Numbered from the stretch's first letter, positions 48,850-61,365 are shown. The stretch: DNA of 64,000 nucleotides from Ephemerocybe angulata (GCA_013368325.1 JAACJK010000220.1:806001-870000), one strand, 5' to 3'. Notes: generated by a model not told the origin, from the letters alone. Numbers and translations: made by a program.

Positions 48850-48924
48850 GACGCTGTGGTGTAGCGGCAAGAGATTCCGACTGATGTTGATCATGAGCAT
48901 TTCGGTTCAAGTCCTATTGATGCC
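48850..48924 (+). other. tRNA-like pol III promoter pair, possible SINE or tRNA relic
   Basis: A box A match (TGGTGTAGCGG, 48857-48867) and a box B match (GGTTCAAGTCC, 48904-48914) stand at tRNA-like spacing. The acceptor and T stems do not pair properly, so this is not a working tRNA gene; a tRNA-derived SINE head or a decayed tRNA is more likely. Confidence 0.4.
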
Positions 48925-48999
48925 GTTCTTTTTACCTCTGCGTTTCTGACCTACCAAGAGTCCGAAATTTGCCAGCAGAACGTCGATTTTCGGAGAGTT

Positions 49000-49055
49000 C
49001 ATGATGTCATTGAATTCCGCAGGCGTTTGAGCCTGCGGAATTCAATGATATCATG
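49000..49055. repeat. Long hairpin, 25-bp arms
   Basis: The left arm 49000-49024 (ending GAATTCCGCAGGC) and right arm 49031-49055 (starting GCCTGCGGAATTC) pair over 25 bases with a single mismatch; the loop is GTTTGA. Confidence 0.88.
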
Positions 49056-49593
49056 GTGCAGAGGCCGACTTCCATGCACGCTCCTGAAAACAGTGTTAAT
49101 GGACATATTGATCTTGCATACGATTTCGTGATCCTGCGCATCAATTCCAATCTCGATGCAGTTCGGGCCCTTGCAGTATCTACGGGCGTATTGCTGATAA
49201 CGCTTCTGAAAATATATTCTTTTCTGAAGCTTAGCAAGTCAGACCGGCTGAGCGCTGTTGCATTCGGAGTTCCATTCTGACTACACCGGCCTTGAGCCGA
49301 CCTTCAGTTTTCCGTAAATTTTGATGAAATTTAAGAGAAATTGAAGCTTCTCTACACTTTCCTACTTTCGTGAGGATGACTTTAGTTCTTCTGAGTGTGT
49401 GCTCCCCCAGCGAGCATGTTCCTGACACCTGTGCAGCGAGCGCTTAAATCCACGTGTGACGCGTGAATTAAGATCACCTGCGCGTCACCTGAGAATGTCA
49501 CGCTGGAAGCTGGAGCCCAGTTTGAAACCGTTTTACCCTCGCTGCTTGACCGTATCCATCCCAGACTGCTGAATTATCAACTCTCGCATTACA

Positions 49594-51680
49594 ATGGGCA
49601 TCGAAGGACTCTGGCAGGTATGTCTGCAACCTATTCCCAATTGGTCTGCCAGAGATTCACCCACAGCCGCCCACACTCAGGCTATCGCTCCCGCTGCGGA
49701 TCATAGGTCGCTTACGGAGCTTTTGACGACGGAGGCTCTGAAGCGCATTGAGAATGGTGAACGGCTTCCTGTTGTAGGTGTTGATGCAAGGTATGGACCG
49801 TATGGTCTATTTCGGTCGGTTATGTTTACCTGCTAATCATTCCCAAATTCCGAAATCTTAGCCCCCTGATGTTCCAGGCACAGGGTGTTGCAATCCGTGG
49901 GTGACGCAAAGGAGGCACAAGCGCGCGAATTGGCACAAGGACAGAGTACAGGTTTCTGGTCACTTTGCTTGAGCAGTGGATCCAGACCCCGGCCCTCTTT
50001 CACATTGTATTTGATGGTCCCCACCGTCCACCGAGGAAGCGGGGCCGAGCTGTGCGCCCACAGGTCCAGCAACAGCATTATCTAACCGGAGGCTTTCGCG
50101 AACTCATAGATGCATTTGGGTTTACCTCATCCATCGTATGTGCATCCTGTTTCCCGCTGGGCATTGCTAATTTGTCATACTCCAGGCACCTGGTGAGGCT
50201 GAGGCTGAGCTGGCTTTGATGAATGTCGAAGGCCATGTCGACTATGTCCTCACTCCAGACAGTGATATATTTCTCTTTGGCGCTTTGAATGTCATCAGGC
50301 CGTGAGTAACCGGGAATTGCAAGTTTGGGTTTATACTCACTAAATCTGTTGATTTGAAAAGGCCCCATTCGGAGGAAGATTGGGATCATATTGAGGTTTA
50401 TACTCCCGGTTCCCTTCAGAACCAGGATCCTGGCGCCCTCTCGCAGGCAGGGATACTCTTTTTAGCAGTCGTTGCAGGCGGGGATTATAACCCGGTAAGT
50501 GTGCGGTCACCGGTGACACAGTGCAGTTGACTCTCAATTTACTCTGCTGACATTGCGGTGCATAGGTGGGCCTCGAAGGATGTGGTTTCGTCACAGCGTA
50601 CAGGCTGGCACAAACCACAGATCTCCCCCAGATGCTTGAGCGTGCTGCAAAGGATGCGAACGCTACGGAGCAGCTTGCTCGCTTCCGCAATGAGCTCCAG
50701 CGGGAACTTCTTGAGAACCCGCATCTTGAATCTAAACGTCCCTCTACAGCGTCAAAGCTCGCATCAAACAATTTCCCTGACCCTCTTGTCGTCTGCCAAT
50801 ATGCTAATCCCACCACGAGTGCGAGTACGGCTCCAAGGCCCCAGATTCTCAACCTGGCTGAGATCAAGTTGCCGAACTCAGTTCTATTTGTCTGCCAAGC
50901 TTGTCGGTTGCTTCAGTGGAAGTGGCCTCAAGTTCTCGGAACACTCGATGGGAGTATTTGGCCGGGCCACTGTATGCGTGAGATTATACAGGTGTGTTCT
51001 CCAATTTTGGATGCCTGCGGTGCATCAGGAGTCAGGGAGTCAGGACTAACCGCACCGGTCAGGCTAAGTACTCCGGCATCAATTTCCAAATAGCTGATGC
51101 GGAGACATGCGCTACAGCAAATGGGCTTGGTAGCCATGCAATGAGTGGCATAACACAGAGGGAGGATACCACCCGTGAGCCTGGAGCATCCCCTACCTTC
51201 AAGTACTATGGCGTGAAGGTCAGGGTGTCATGTGTAAAGGTTCCCGCTATGAAGGAATATGAGCGCGAGACGGGGATCAATCCAGACCCAAAGAAGATGA
51301 TGCGAAGGTCGGCAGTACTCTGGATTCCCGCTCCAATCTTGAGCAAGGTCTATCCGGAGCTTGTTTTTGAACATCTCAGAGATATGCACCGTGGACGACG
51401 CCAGGATAGCCCTGTTCGGGTTAGGAGTCGGTCTGCAAGTCCCCGGTCCAGTTGCCGCCAACGTACTAGTTCCGCTCCGATTGCAGAGAGAAGCCCTTCT
51501 ATCGAGGTTAGCAGCCCAAAGTTGGTGGTACGTGTAACATTCATTTCCCTCTGTTTACATCTTGATTCTCAAATGCCCTACAGGCTCGGTGATGAGATCT
51601 ATGCGAGAGTGCGGAAAAACACTCTCGTCACAACCAACCAACACACACAGGCTTTGCAAGCAAGGGAGAAGGTTTACTAA
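49594..51680 (+). CDS. XPG/Rad2-family flap nuclease, GEN1-like
   Basis: A PIN-fold structure-specific nuclease of the XPG/Rad2 family, which cuts flaps, bubbles or Holliday junctions. The start reads MGIEGLWQ, the invariant N-terminus after Met removal. After an intron comes LPVVGVDAS|PLMFQAQGVAI (N-region Asp), then LFHIVFDGPHRPPRKRG (second Asp), the I-region APGEAEAELALMNVEGHVDY with LTPDSDIFLFGA (Glu and Asp metal ligands), and VAGGDYNP|VGLEGCG, the start of the helix-two-turn-helix. The C-terminal half (LLQWKWPQVLGTL, VKYYGVKV-like segments, Arg/Ser-rich end) resembles the unassigned tails of GEN1-like proteins in Agaricomycetes. About seven introns. If the last possible intron is removed, the stop is at 51592 rather than 51680. 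One intron, near 49899-49946, is inferred to keep the frame. All metal-binding residues seen look intact. Confidence 0.85.
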
Positions 51681-53750
51681 GTCAATGTATTCAATTTATT
51701 CAGGTAAACTTCGGTTATTGTAAGTCTAAAGTGTTTCTAGAGCTTTAGGAGTCGAGTATTCTCAAGGGTTCGATGTTGTATAAGCTTATGTATTTAATCG
51801 AGAATTTACACGATTTTATCGGAATTTATACGTCGAGTATTCGTACGGGAATCGAGGTTCGAGAGGATGTACGGGCGATTAGGCGCCGGGCTGACTAAGT
51901 GATGTAGTGATCGGGTTGCTTGGATAAGCGTCGCGCTGATGGCGTCGATAATCGGATTTGCTTGGACTCAATCGCAATGGGGAACTCGATAGTAGGGTCA
52001 AAGGTGAGTTTTATTTGATACGTAAGGTACTAAGGTTCGATCTAGGGCTCCGATAGGGACGAGGAGACCACAGGTGGTTCGGAGATGCCGTGCTCGGGAC
52101 TTCGAGACGGCCGGGGACGCAGATGGGCGCTAATCGATGAAGGGTCGATAGGGATCGATGGAGACGCCTGGCGTAGACGTGTTGGCGGTGGTTGGTACGG
52201 TGAGTCTTGACTGGGTGTGGTCCGATCGGCGCGAGGTAGAGGCGATGGGACGGGCAGATGGGGTTGTTGGAAGGGGGCAGATGGGCAGCGGCGCGAGTGG
52301 ACGCGACGAAGGACGGAGGGAAACGACGACGGGAACTCACGAACAACTGACTGACGGTAAGACGAACTTCGGAGGGTAAACTATGCTGATTTCTCTATCT
52401 TACAGGTACAAAGTATATATGATACGAAGTTCTACAGGTGCCCCGACCTCAAAGTGTAAACGTGATTCTGCAACTGCTCGATTAGGTGGGTCTCGATTCT
52501 ATTCAGAAGGTCTATTCACGGCGACAGATTCCCTCCGCTTCTGAGAAGACGGGGACCACACGGGTTTCGACAGGGAAGTCGGCTGGCCGGATTCGGCGAG
52601 CGGAGTCCGCGCGCGCTTAGGCGCGCGGCTTCTCGGCTACTTCCCTTATGGTGGGCGCGCGCGTCGGAAACGCGCTTCGATTTCTCAAGGTAGGACTTCT
52701 TCCTTGGCTTGGCGCTCGAACGGATAGGTCAGGAAGGCGTACGCGTACATCTTGGCAAGGTGTACGCGTAACCTGGAACGTTTCGCATTCGGTAAGTCTA
52801 TTGTTCTTTGAGAATCACGGTCGAGATACGCGCTAACTCGGGGCTCGATTATCGGATAATCGAGCTTCGATATCCAGGGATCGAGAGGGATAGGGCGATC
52901 GAGGGCGCGGGGAGGCTTCGATCTTCGGTAGTATTTCGAGAAGGCGGGAGGATCAGTCGGGCAGGGCGCGCGCACCGGGCGGGGATTCACTCGATCTGGG
53001 TAAGGCGTCCGCGCTCGAGCATGGGTCGCCTCTCCATGCTGCGAGCTCCTCAACTTAGGTAGGTCGACATAGGGTAATTCATAGGAATTTAACAGGTTGT
53101 TTCATCGCTTCAAGTGACCGGGTGGGCGTGGATAAGCGCCGTACACGGTCGACCCGTAACGACGTGTCTTCGTACTTCAGTCAAGGTGCGTAAGCTATCC
53201 CTGCGCACTCGAGGTATGCGAGGGATTGATCTCTCATGCGGCGGGAGGCCGTATGAGCTGGACTGGGAACAGAGACCCTGAGTATGCGAGCGAAACGCGC
53301 GAAAAACGCGATTTTTCGTAGGAGTACGACACCGGTCGTATCATCGGGTTCAGGAGGTTGTCGACATGACTGGTGAGGAGGTCCTGAGCTATCGCATGAT
53401 GCATTGTCCAAGCGGCCCTGATATTGTTTTTATTGATTAATGTTTTGGCGTGTCGTGTCCGAGTGTGTACATTAGCCCCGTTGTATTATAGACCATGTAT
53501 ATTAGTTTTTATTTGTCAATTGACCCTGAACCTCGCTTCAAATCATTTGGAATGTCGTTGAATGACCCGGGCTGCAGTCGGAGTGCTGCCAGAGTGAGCA
53601 CTGGGGCCCGTTCCAAACGGGGTCACCTTCGATCGCAAGGTGATCGTCTTCAAATCGTCTTTGCAAAGGCTCCAACCATGTTCTAAAGTCTAAACCTCCA
53701 TCTATTCTCCATCTTAACCCTTCTTTTTGTCTAATTCTCAGCCAAGTCCA
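51681..53750. other. Non-coding stretch between nuclease and recombinase
   Basis: No gene supported. The sequence is rich in TCGA words (TTCGAG, ATCGAG), unlike its neighbours, and has a small palindrome at 52845-52865 (CTCGATTAT, loop CGG, ATAATCGAG). It may be a decayed repeat or LTR; I could not find matching ends. Confidence 0.4.
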
Positions 53751-56618
53751 ATGACTCGTTGTTCTTCCAGCGTCGCCACACGCAAACACAAATCCCCGAA
53801 ACTCGACACTCAACCCAAGAAGCGTGGCCGTGGCCGAAAAAAGCCTGTGCCTCCCTCCCGCAGTTCAACCCCGCCAATATTGTCCTATAACGATGTAGAA
53901 CGCGCTGCTGTCAATGCAGCCAAGGAGAATTCAAAGGCTGACAGCACACTCAAAAAGTACTCACTCTATTGGGACTACTCTGTTGCTTACATCAAACGAC
54001 TTGTCGCACAGGAGAAGAAGAAGGACGAGGCATGGAAGGCCCAGCAGAAATCCTCTCCGTTCCCCGAGAACGACATTGACGACTCTGCCACGCCGGCGCC
54101 TGACCATTCTGGTACTGGATCCGATTCTTGCGGAGCTGACCCAAATGCCGTGCCACCTGACCTCTCGGAATCCACCATGGACCCGGAGTTTCCATTCTCG
54201 TTTGAAGGTCGGCCAAAGGCATGCACGCCAAGTGCCATTTCTATGGTCATCTGGCAGAAATGCTTCAATGAGGACTGTAAAATTGGGGTTGCTCACTCTA
54301 TTGTCGCTGCGATGATTGACCGTTACACACTGATGTAAGTGGGCGCCTACTGTTACTTGATCTAAATTTAGCTAATGGGCTCAATGACAGGGATGGCGAG
54401 AAATACCGAGGAAAGTGGGAGCTGGACACTGCAAGTGGGGAGTGGCGTGGTAACCCTGGACGGAGTGGCAAGGTAAAAGATATGATCAAGGCGCTGAAGA
54501 ATCGCAACAGCGCGAAGTCTGGCGACCGAAAGCATGCGCGTGCCATGTCATACGAAGACATGCAGAAGATTCACGACCATATCCAGTCAGAGTGCCCAGC
54601 CAAGGAACAGACAGATGCACCTTCCCTTTCAAAGCGGGGAGAGCGCCTATATTTCATGGCGTTGGCATCATTGGGATTTGTGATCTGGACAAGGTGAGCT
54701 TCTTTATCTCCTCCCATGCCTACCGGACGACATCTGATCAGCACTGCCTATAGAAACTCGGAGACCTGCCAGCTGCAATTCAAGCACTTCGACTTCAAAG
54801 CCCCGCCAAAACAATGTGCAAATGGCCAATCGTTTCCGAGATTCTCGGTGAACGTTCAACACCGGAAGAACTGGCAACACAAAATGGAAACGGGCGAGCT
54901 AGGGTTGGAAGGTCAGTAATCTGACCACTACATTCACCATACAGTTGCTAATGTAACCTTGTTGTATTGCTAGGCCATTTTTATAATATCTATACACAAT
55001 CCCACACACCCGCCATCGACCTCTACCATCACATGCGTGAATGGAAAGAGTTTTACGAGATGCATGTCCTTCGCCGACCCCTCCAAGGCGAGGACTACAT
55101 GTTCCCCTCCATCAACTTTTCTACTTTGAACGCAAACGCCGACACTCCAATCACGCGGCAAGCAGTTCAGAAGATGATTAGCGAGTTCGCAACGGCTGCT
55201 GGTCTTTCCAAGGCAGAGAAATATACGACTCACTGTTTTCAGCGGGGCGGCGCGCAATATCGTTTCATGTTTGCACCGATTGGGAAGCGGTGGACTATGG
55301 CCCGGATTCGGTGGTGGGGAGGGTGGGCCGAAGGTGAATCGGTGAGTACACAAGCTTCAATCTCAGGTCCAGTAGTAAGATGAACTAATTGTTCACGCAG
55401 GGAGATACACTGATACGATACTTGCTCGACGAGCTCCATACGTATGAGGAAGATCATCGAGATGCGCTTTGTCCTGTTGACGAATCCGCCGGAAACTCGC
55501 ACATGGGGGAGGACCGTGCTTTGCGCCCATTCACGGCAGAAGACGGACGGAAGCTCTACGAGCATTGCGACAGTGTTCTGCGTGACGCGGTGTCAACATT
55601 CACTGACAAGGTATTAGTCCAGATATCTGCTTCAAATCAAGGTGAGAAGATTTCCTTCTCTTAAAATTGTAGTGCATCTGACTAAAGTATACCTAGATCC
55701 ATCTCACATGTATGCTAACGGAAAGGCGCCCCCATCTGACTCACTTCCCTACCCACCTTACGCCAGTCCCCATCCACCAAATGGCCCATACCCGCCATAC
55801 GGCCCACAGTCATTTCACCCGCCGTACCCATCCTACCCACCATATCCAACGGGAGTGCCGACACCGTGTCCGCCATATCCCCCGTACTATACACCACACC
55901 CGCCGCCCTGGGTACCTCATCCTCAGTCGCACTACGGTCGCTCCCCTCCATTCTACGCAAGCCATCCAACCACCTCGCAACAGTCAGCGCGCCCCTCAGC
56001 ATCAGCATCATCGCAAGGTCATCAACGGCCGTTCGACCTACGCTGGCAGTCTGCAGCTGTAGCCGAGGTTCCTCGTTCCAGCACATCGTCTCCGGCGCCA
56101 TCGCATAGACGCTCCAACGAAAAGCATACCCTCCCGCGAATGCCGAGGAGCAAAGCCAAGCTGCCAGAAGGGTGGAAAGTTGTGGTGAAGGACTGGGAGG
56201 TCGCGCAGCCGCAGCGATGTCCCATTCCGTTGCGTGATTGGGACCCTGCGTGGCTAGAGGAAACGAAACAACAGCAGGCTTACCATGTCCGGAAAGTCAT
56301 TGCTGTCGAGTTCATTGAAACGTGAGTCGACCTCTTGCTTTCTGCACGCCGAGCGAGGCTGACAGTGATTAACCTCATAGGTACCTCCGTGACGAAGAAC
56401 GGTTCTGCAATGCGTACCCTGCATACGCGCGGGGCATAACACCTCTATACGAGGCCATCCGGGCAGCTCACCAAGTACTTGGAACGGCAAAAGTATGGGC
56501 AAAGAGAAAGATTGGGCCCAGAGCCCGTTGCGAATCCGTTGGGAGTGCTGGAGGCACAACGGAAGGAAACGAGTCGGACTCGTCCTCGGATGGTTCTGAC
56601 TCGGAGTGCGCAGATTAA
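53751..56618 (+). CDS. Tyrosine recombinase, Crypton-like, with GCR1_C-like C-terminal domain
   Basis: Starts MTRCSSSVATRKHKSPKLDT with a basic, AT-hook-like KKRGRGRKK. A core-binding-like helix follows (TLKKYSLYWDYSVAYIKRLV). The catalytic domain has LYFMALASLGFVIWTR|NSET (Arg I), YTTHCFQRGGAQYRFMFA (H-x-x-R), ARIRWWGGWAEGES|GDTL (Trp box) and LIRYLLDELHTYEE (candidate nucleophile Tyr). A long Pro/Tyr-rich linker (many PPY and YPP units, about 55730-55960) leads to LPEGWKVVVKDWEVAQP, CPIPLRDWDPAWLEET and YHVRKVIAVEFIETYLRDEE, which resembles the GCR1_C DNA-binding domain found beside the recombinase in fungal Cryptons. The acidic end is ESDSSSDGSDSECAD. About seven introns, all with good sites, and no stop codons: the gene looks intact. 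The Crypton assignment is by layout and motif, not by search. Confidence 0.75.
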
Positions 56619-59600
56619 CGGGGTCGCTAGCACTCTGTTCTGTATCTCTACATTAGTATTCCCTTAATTTTGATCACTTTGAATGCCACAGTACACCGTA
56701 TGGGCAGGCAGCAGCCGTGAACAGTCCACTGCATGGTTTTCCCCGCCGTGCACGCCTGTGCCTCGAAGAGTCGAATCTCGATGAACCGGGCCCAGCCATT
56801 TACTGCTTTGAGTTACCCAAAGGCGTAAGTATGGACGTGCGCCTGAGGCTAGGGACGATACGCACCGAAAAGATCCATCTACGGAGAGTCCACCCCACCA
56901 TCCCACCTTCCTTGGTGCTTCCCTGTCCTCCGTCGCGCGCTTCGATTGGTGCAACCGGCGCTGATGGTCGATGTACGTTGAGCAAGACTTAATATACATG
57001 AAAAGAAACACTAGAAAGAGTAACGGTCAGCATTGCATTCACCAAAAAATGAGGCGCGTAGGCAAGTAGTTGCTCTGCAATTGCAGAACGCAGATATGGA
57101 CTGGGAACCGAGTGCGCGAGGAAACCTGGCTGAAGCCGACGGCCTGGGACCTCTGGGTTAGATCCCTATGGTCGTCCGCTCCAATCAGGCGCCCTCGCGT
57201 ACAACGGGCCACACGGTTCGCTGTGAGCATGCAGGCACAGACCGACAGAGTGCAGGGTGAAAACGAAGGAAGTTGACGACGGGGAAAGGTCAGAAGTTAA
57301 GAATGAAAATGCAATGGGCATACCAAAATCGTCAATTCGCGCCCAGGCACCGTGCCATCCTTTTACCCTCTAGCCGACCGTCACCTAGAAGCATGTCTGA
57401 ATAGAATACAGGGTCCAAGAAATCTGATACGCACCTGCGAAGGTGCGATCGCGAGCAGCAATACATACTCAATGCCACTGTTGCCACACCATGGCAACAG
57501 TGCAACCCCGAAGTCCCCCGTACCCGTCCCTCCATACCTCTTCGCACTAGACTGGCGCTTACGTTCGGATTGTCCTGGTTCTCGAATTTGAGGCTAATCG
57601 GAGGTGAGACGCAGGCGGGAGAAAGGAAAGCAGTGGCAGACGACGCGTCTCGACGCGGCGTTCACAAAAATTAAATTAGTTGCCGGCCAGGGGCCTTCCC
57701 AAATCGCGCGCGCGGATCATTCACGTGATATATTACTAAGCTAGATTAGATTAGATTAGGCCAGCGATAGGCGGAGGCAGGCCCGGACCCAATACCCCCA
57801 GGCCCAGGGCGGTGAGGTCATCGCCCGAACTCTCGGTTCCCATCGCCGCTCGGCTCTGAGACGGCATGCTGGCACCTGGAGCGATGGGAGCGATGGGTTG
57901 CCTGATCGAGCGCAAGCCGCCTCAATTTTCGCGGAGAAGTCCGGCTCTTTGCAAAATTGCGAATGAGGGCGGCTTCAACACGCGCGAATGAGTTTCGGCC
58001 TGTATATTTCAAGTTGCCCGAGTGGGCTGTGGCTCTACTGCCCAGAAATTGATGACTGACCTTTCTCGCTTGCTTCGTGTATGTCGCATATCTAAAGGCT
58101 TGGGTTTATTCGTTGCGATGCTGGTCGAGGTGCTTGAGGTAACTTGTCGTCATTGTTAGGGCTGACTACCGCACGCCCCGTTGTCGACGGCACGGTTGGT
58201 GGTGCTAATGAATGCCGAGATGCGCAAGAATTGCAAAACATGCACATGGAGTCCAGTCTAGACATCGCAGCCCCGCCCTTTTCACTGCGTTGTTGTTCTG
58301 GAATCTGTCTCCGAGAATCGAGATGGCTTCGTGATGTGAGTTGACCATGGTCCGGGTGATAATTTGGCGCGTCCGACGCACTCCAAACGCACTCAATAGG
58401 AATGATGAGATGAAAAAAGGTGAGTATGCAGTCAATCCTGGATATGGCTTTGTGCGACTCACTTCAGATCTTCAACTACTCGCATCGGGGCCGCGCTCCT
58501 TTCTATTTTCCTCTACAATGCGTCTGCGATCATGGTTTCTGTCGAAGAAACTGACGGTATGCGCATGCTGAGCTGATCAGGCTGGCAACAGGCTGGGTTG
58601 AGGTTGAGGACACCACCCTAGTGGCACTTACCGCCAACGGTTCTGGACAGAAGTGAGTACTACTGAGTAGGGTAATAGTGAAAGAGAGGCAAGGAACTAC
58701 TTACCTCTGCCAAGCGCGCTCAGATTGAGTCAGGCCGCGCCAATCCTAGCAGAAGAAAAGCTTGTTGAAATCCAGCAGATTGCATGCACAAGAATCATAT
58801 TCACGGTTACACTTTCAGCGGGGCTTAGTGCACATCGCCATGACAGACATATCTTGTCATACCCGCCATTTTCCCGGCTTACTGATAAATTGCAGTAAGA
58901 TGTAAACCTGTCTCCCGTGTATTCTGAGCGCGAGAGATACCACGCGCGATGAAGCCTGGTACCACAAGGGCACCCGACTCATGCAAAACATCGGGTTTAC
59001 AAGGCAGTAGTATCGCAAGGAAGTTATCCTCTCGCCCACCGAGCTATAAGACGAGTAACAGACCGATGGGAAGTAGGGTAGCAAGCGCGGCACAGTTAGA
59101 CGCCCAAGCGAGCACCAAAAAATCCCAACCAATTCCTTAAGAACAACAGGTCTATTCTCTCGCTGGCCGAAGTACAGAGGATACTACCTACTGTACTATG
59201 CTTTGTGCCAGGAATAGGCGCCCGTATGTAATCCATCCTTCCCCTCCTTCTCCTTACCAAACCCCCTAAGCGCCGAGGAAATTAAAACCACGCACCTGCG
59301 AGACTGCACCTAAATGCACCCCGGAAGATATGAACCTTCCGGCTCGAGTGACGCGTACTCTACCAAAAGTCCTCGCCGAGCGAAGGTACGGCGAGTTCTG
59401 AGGTGTAGCTGGCCTCGTGAAATGAGGTCAGGAGTACAATAAAAGACTTACCTGATTTGGACCGAGACCCTCGATGCCTGACTGATAGCCTGCACCCGGT
59501 CTTGGGGGCACGAGGATACCCCTACGAGGCCGTTCGGCCTGCGAATGACTTCAGTGCCCCGATATACGCGTCCCTTCAGCGCCCTTAGGATCATATATAC

Positions 59601-60394
59601 GATTGTACCTGTAGGATAGAGAATCAGCATTGCAGAGCACGAATCTACGACTCACTTGTGTCCAGTTTTAATACTCTCGACCACTTCGTCCTCTGCTGTT
59701 GCGAGACCCATCGCGATCGAGCTGCCTCCCTCATCATCCTCCGGTGACCCATCCTTACTCCATCCGCCCCATACATCATGATCGGAGTTCATCCGTCTCA
59801 CCCTCCGTGTACCTATAGCCCGTTGACAGTGCGTTAGTACTTTACCCGCACAATCAGACACTCACCTGTGCTCGTCGACGACGAGCGAGACCAAGTTTGG
59901 TGTACCGTACAAACTTGAAGGTTCCTAATCGGGAACCTTAGTCAGTCTTGCCATTCGGCCGCGCGGCATCGGTGCATCGCCACTGCGCGGCGCGCGCTTA
60001 CCGGCGCTTAAGTCTTTGAGAGCCTCGAAGGCCGATTCCTGCCTCGACAACGCATGGGGCGCATTACCGTGCTCATGCAAGAGGTTCATTAACAGGCACA
60101 CCTTTTTACCTAGCCCCACATATTCTTGCCGCAATAGTCAAGCTCTTCTCGCATGCCCCTTGTCCGAGTCTTTGCTTGTATCTCCTGAAGGATGGGTCGC
60201 CACTTCTTGAAACTAAAAGCATACTATCATTACGATGTACATTCCATGTTTCCGCAGTTTTGTCAATTTCCCTTAGCCAGGACTCGAGCTATGAGTAAAA
60301 TGAAGAAAAAGGTAAAATATGCATTGACCGGACTTGAACTTAGAGCCTCGTGTGTTGAGTAGGGGATACGAATGGGATTATGGGACATGGCGGA
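56619..60394. other. Right arm of the 16.7-kb element, no confident gene
   Basis: I could not assemble a convincing protein. Between about 60134 and 59448 on the minus strand three short frames (LLHEHGNAPHALSRQESAFE, DHDVWGGWSKDGSPEDDEGG, GTIVYMILRALKGRVYRGTE) are separated by possible intron sites and may be a decayed or unknown spliced gene. A hairpin at 57476-57502 is listed separately. The sequence before 57720 has CG runs and a GATTA repeat at 57743-57757. Confidence 0.4.
57476..57502. repeat. Inverted repeat, 11-bp arms
   Basis: CACTGTTGCCA and TGGCAACAGTG pair perfectly around a CACCA loop. Confidence 0.8.
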
Positions 60395-61365
60395 CCGCGG
60401 GCGCTAATTTCCAACCTGACGCTTCGGCCGGAGAGCCATCGGGCGAAGAGTCAAGCAATGATATGGCTAGTGGGTAACATGCTACCATTGAACGGGGCAT
60501 TGCAACTCTGCGAGCAAATTACGGGCACTGAATTTTAGCCTGATGCTTCGGCCGGGGCTCGGTTCTCGTTTTCATCTTAGGTGTGTTCGTTGTTCGCGCA
60601 AGCGTGGCTTCGCACGAACACACCTGTGCAATAGTGCCACAATGTAAACATTGCATGAACACGCCTGCGCCTGTGCATCTTTGCGCAAACACACCTGTTT
60701 GTTCGCGCAGTGGATCTTCGCGCAAATACACCTCTTCACGTGAATGAACAGGTGCATTTGCGCACAGATGCACTGCACAAACACACCTGTTCATTCGCGC
60801 GAGTGCATCTGTGCGTGCATTCTTGGTGCAAAGTTCGCGCGAACACGAGTCTTCGGGCGAATGAACAGGCGTGTCTGCGTGAAGATGCACTCGCGCGAAC
60901 ACGCCTTTACATTGGCAGGAGTAGTATATTTCGCACTGGGTGCTCATGTATGCATTTCTCTCTACCCGATAGCTTGCATTTATCATAGCTTGCATTGTTC
61001 CCTTGGCCGAACCACCCACACTGTCCACTGGGCCTGAGCCCTGAAATAACAGCAGTGACCGGGCCTAATGGTTTGCATCAGTCAGCGGAGGCCAACAAGT
61101 TGTGTATTAGTATATTCATTGGTGACCTTATGGGTCCTGGGGAACCCGAATGGAGCATTGTGAGCGCTAATTTTCAATCTGACACTTCGGCCGGACGGTC
61201 ATCGGACAAAGGTTCAAGTAATGATTTGGTAATGATACGCCAGTCAGGAGGTAGGATGCCACCATTGAATGGGGTGTTGCGGGCAAATTGTGGGGGCTAA
61301 ATTTCAACCTGATGCTTCGGCCGGAAGGTCATGATCTATCGGGCAAAGGGTCAAATAACAATATA
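60395..61365. repeat. Right subterminal direct repeats with CTTCGGCCGG
   Basis: Four dispersed copies of a unit with GGGCGCTAATTT-like lead, AACCTGATG and CTTCGGCCGG (10-mers at 60422, 60546, 61185 and 61315), three of them followed by TCATCGGGC-like words. Two copies share a longer upstream part containing ACCATTGAA and GGGGTGTTGC. No coding frame crosses them. Confidence 0.8.
60580..60920. repeat. Right subterminal GCGCGAA / AACACACCTG repeats
   Basis: A dense field of words related to the left array: TTCGCGCAA, TTCGCGCGAG, TTCGCGCGAACACG, AACACACCTG and their complements, in both orientations. Part of the field sits between two of the CTTCGGCCGG units. Confidence 0.8.

Larger units (their letters stand above)
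48091..49593. other. Non-coding stretch with hairpins, upstream of the nuclease gene
   Basis: No gene is supported. Contains a hairpin at 48737-48764, a tRNA-like promoter pair at 48857-48914 and a long hairpin at 49000-49055, listed separately. Confidence 0.5.

Noticed and set aside
52685..53053. 122-codon minus-strand frame ending YAFLTYPFERQAKEEVLP
   Set aside because: Slightly gag-like look but too short and without any diagnostic motif or matching neighbour frames.
56717..56992. 91-codon plus-strand frame after the recombinase
   Set aside because: No domain and no splice partners; the sequence reads as non-coding DNA of the element.
59335..59400. tRNA gene on the minus strand
   Set aside because: A T-arm-like hairpin with GGTTCATATC is present, but there is no room for an anticodon arm between it and the box A-like word.
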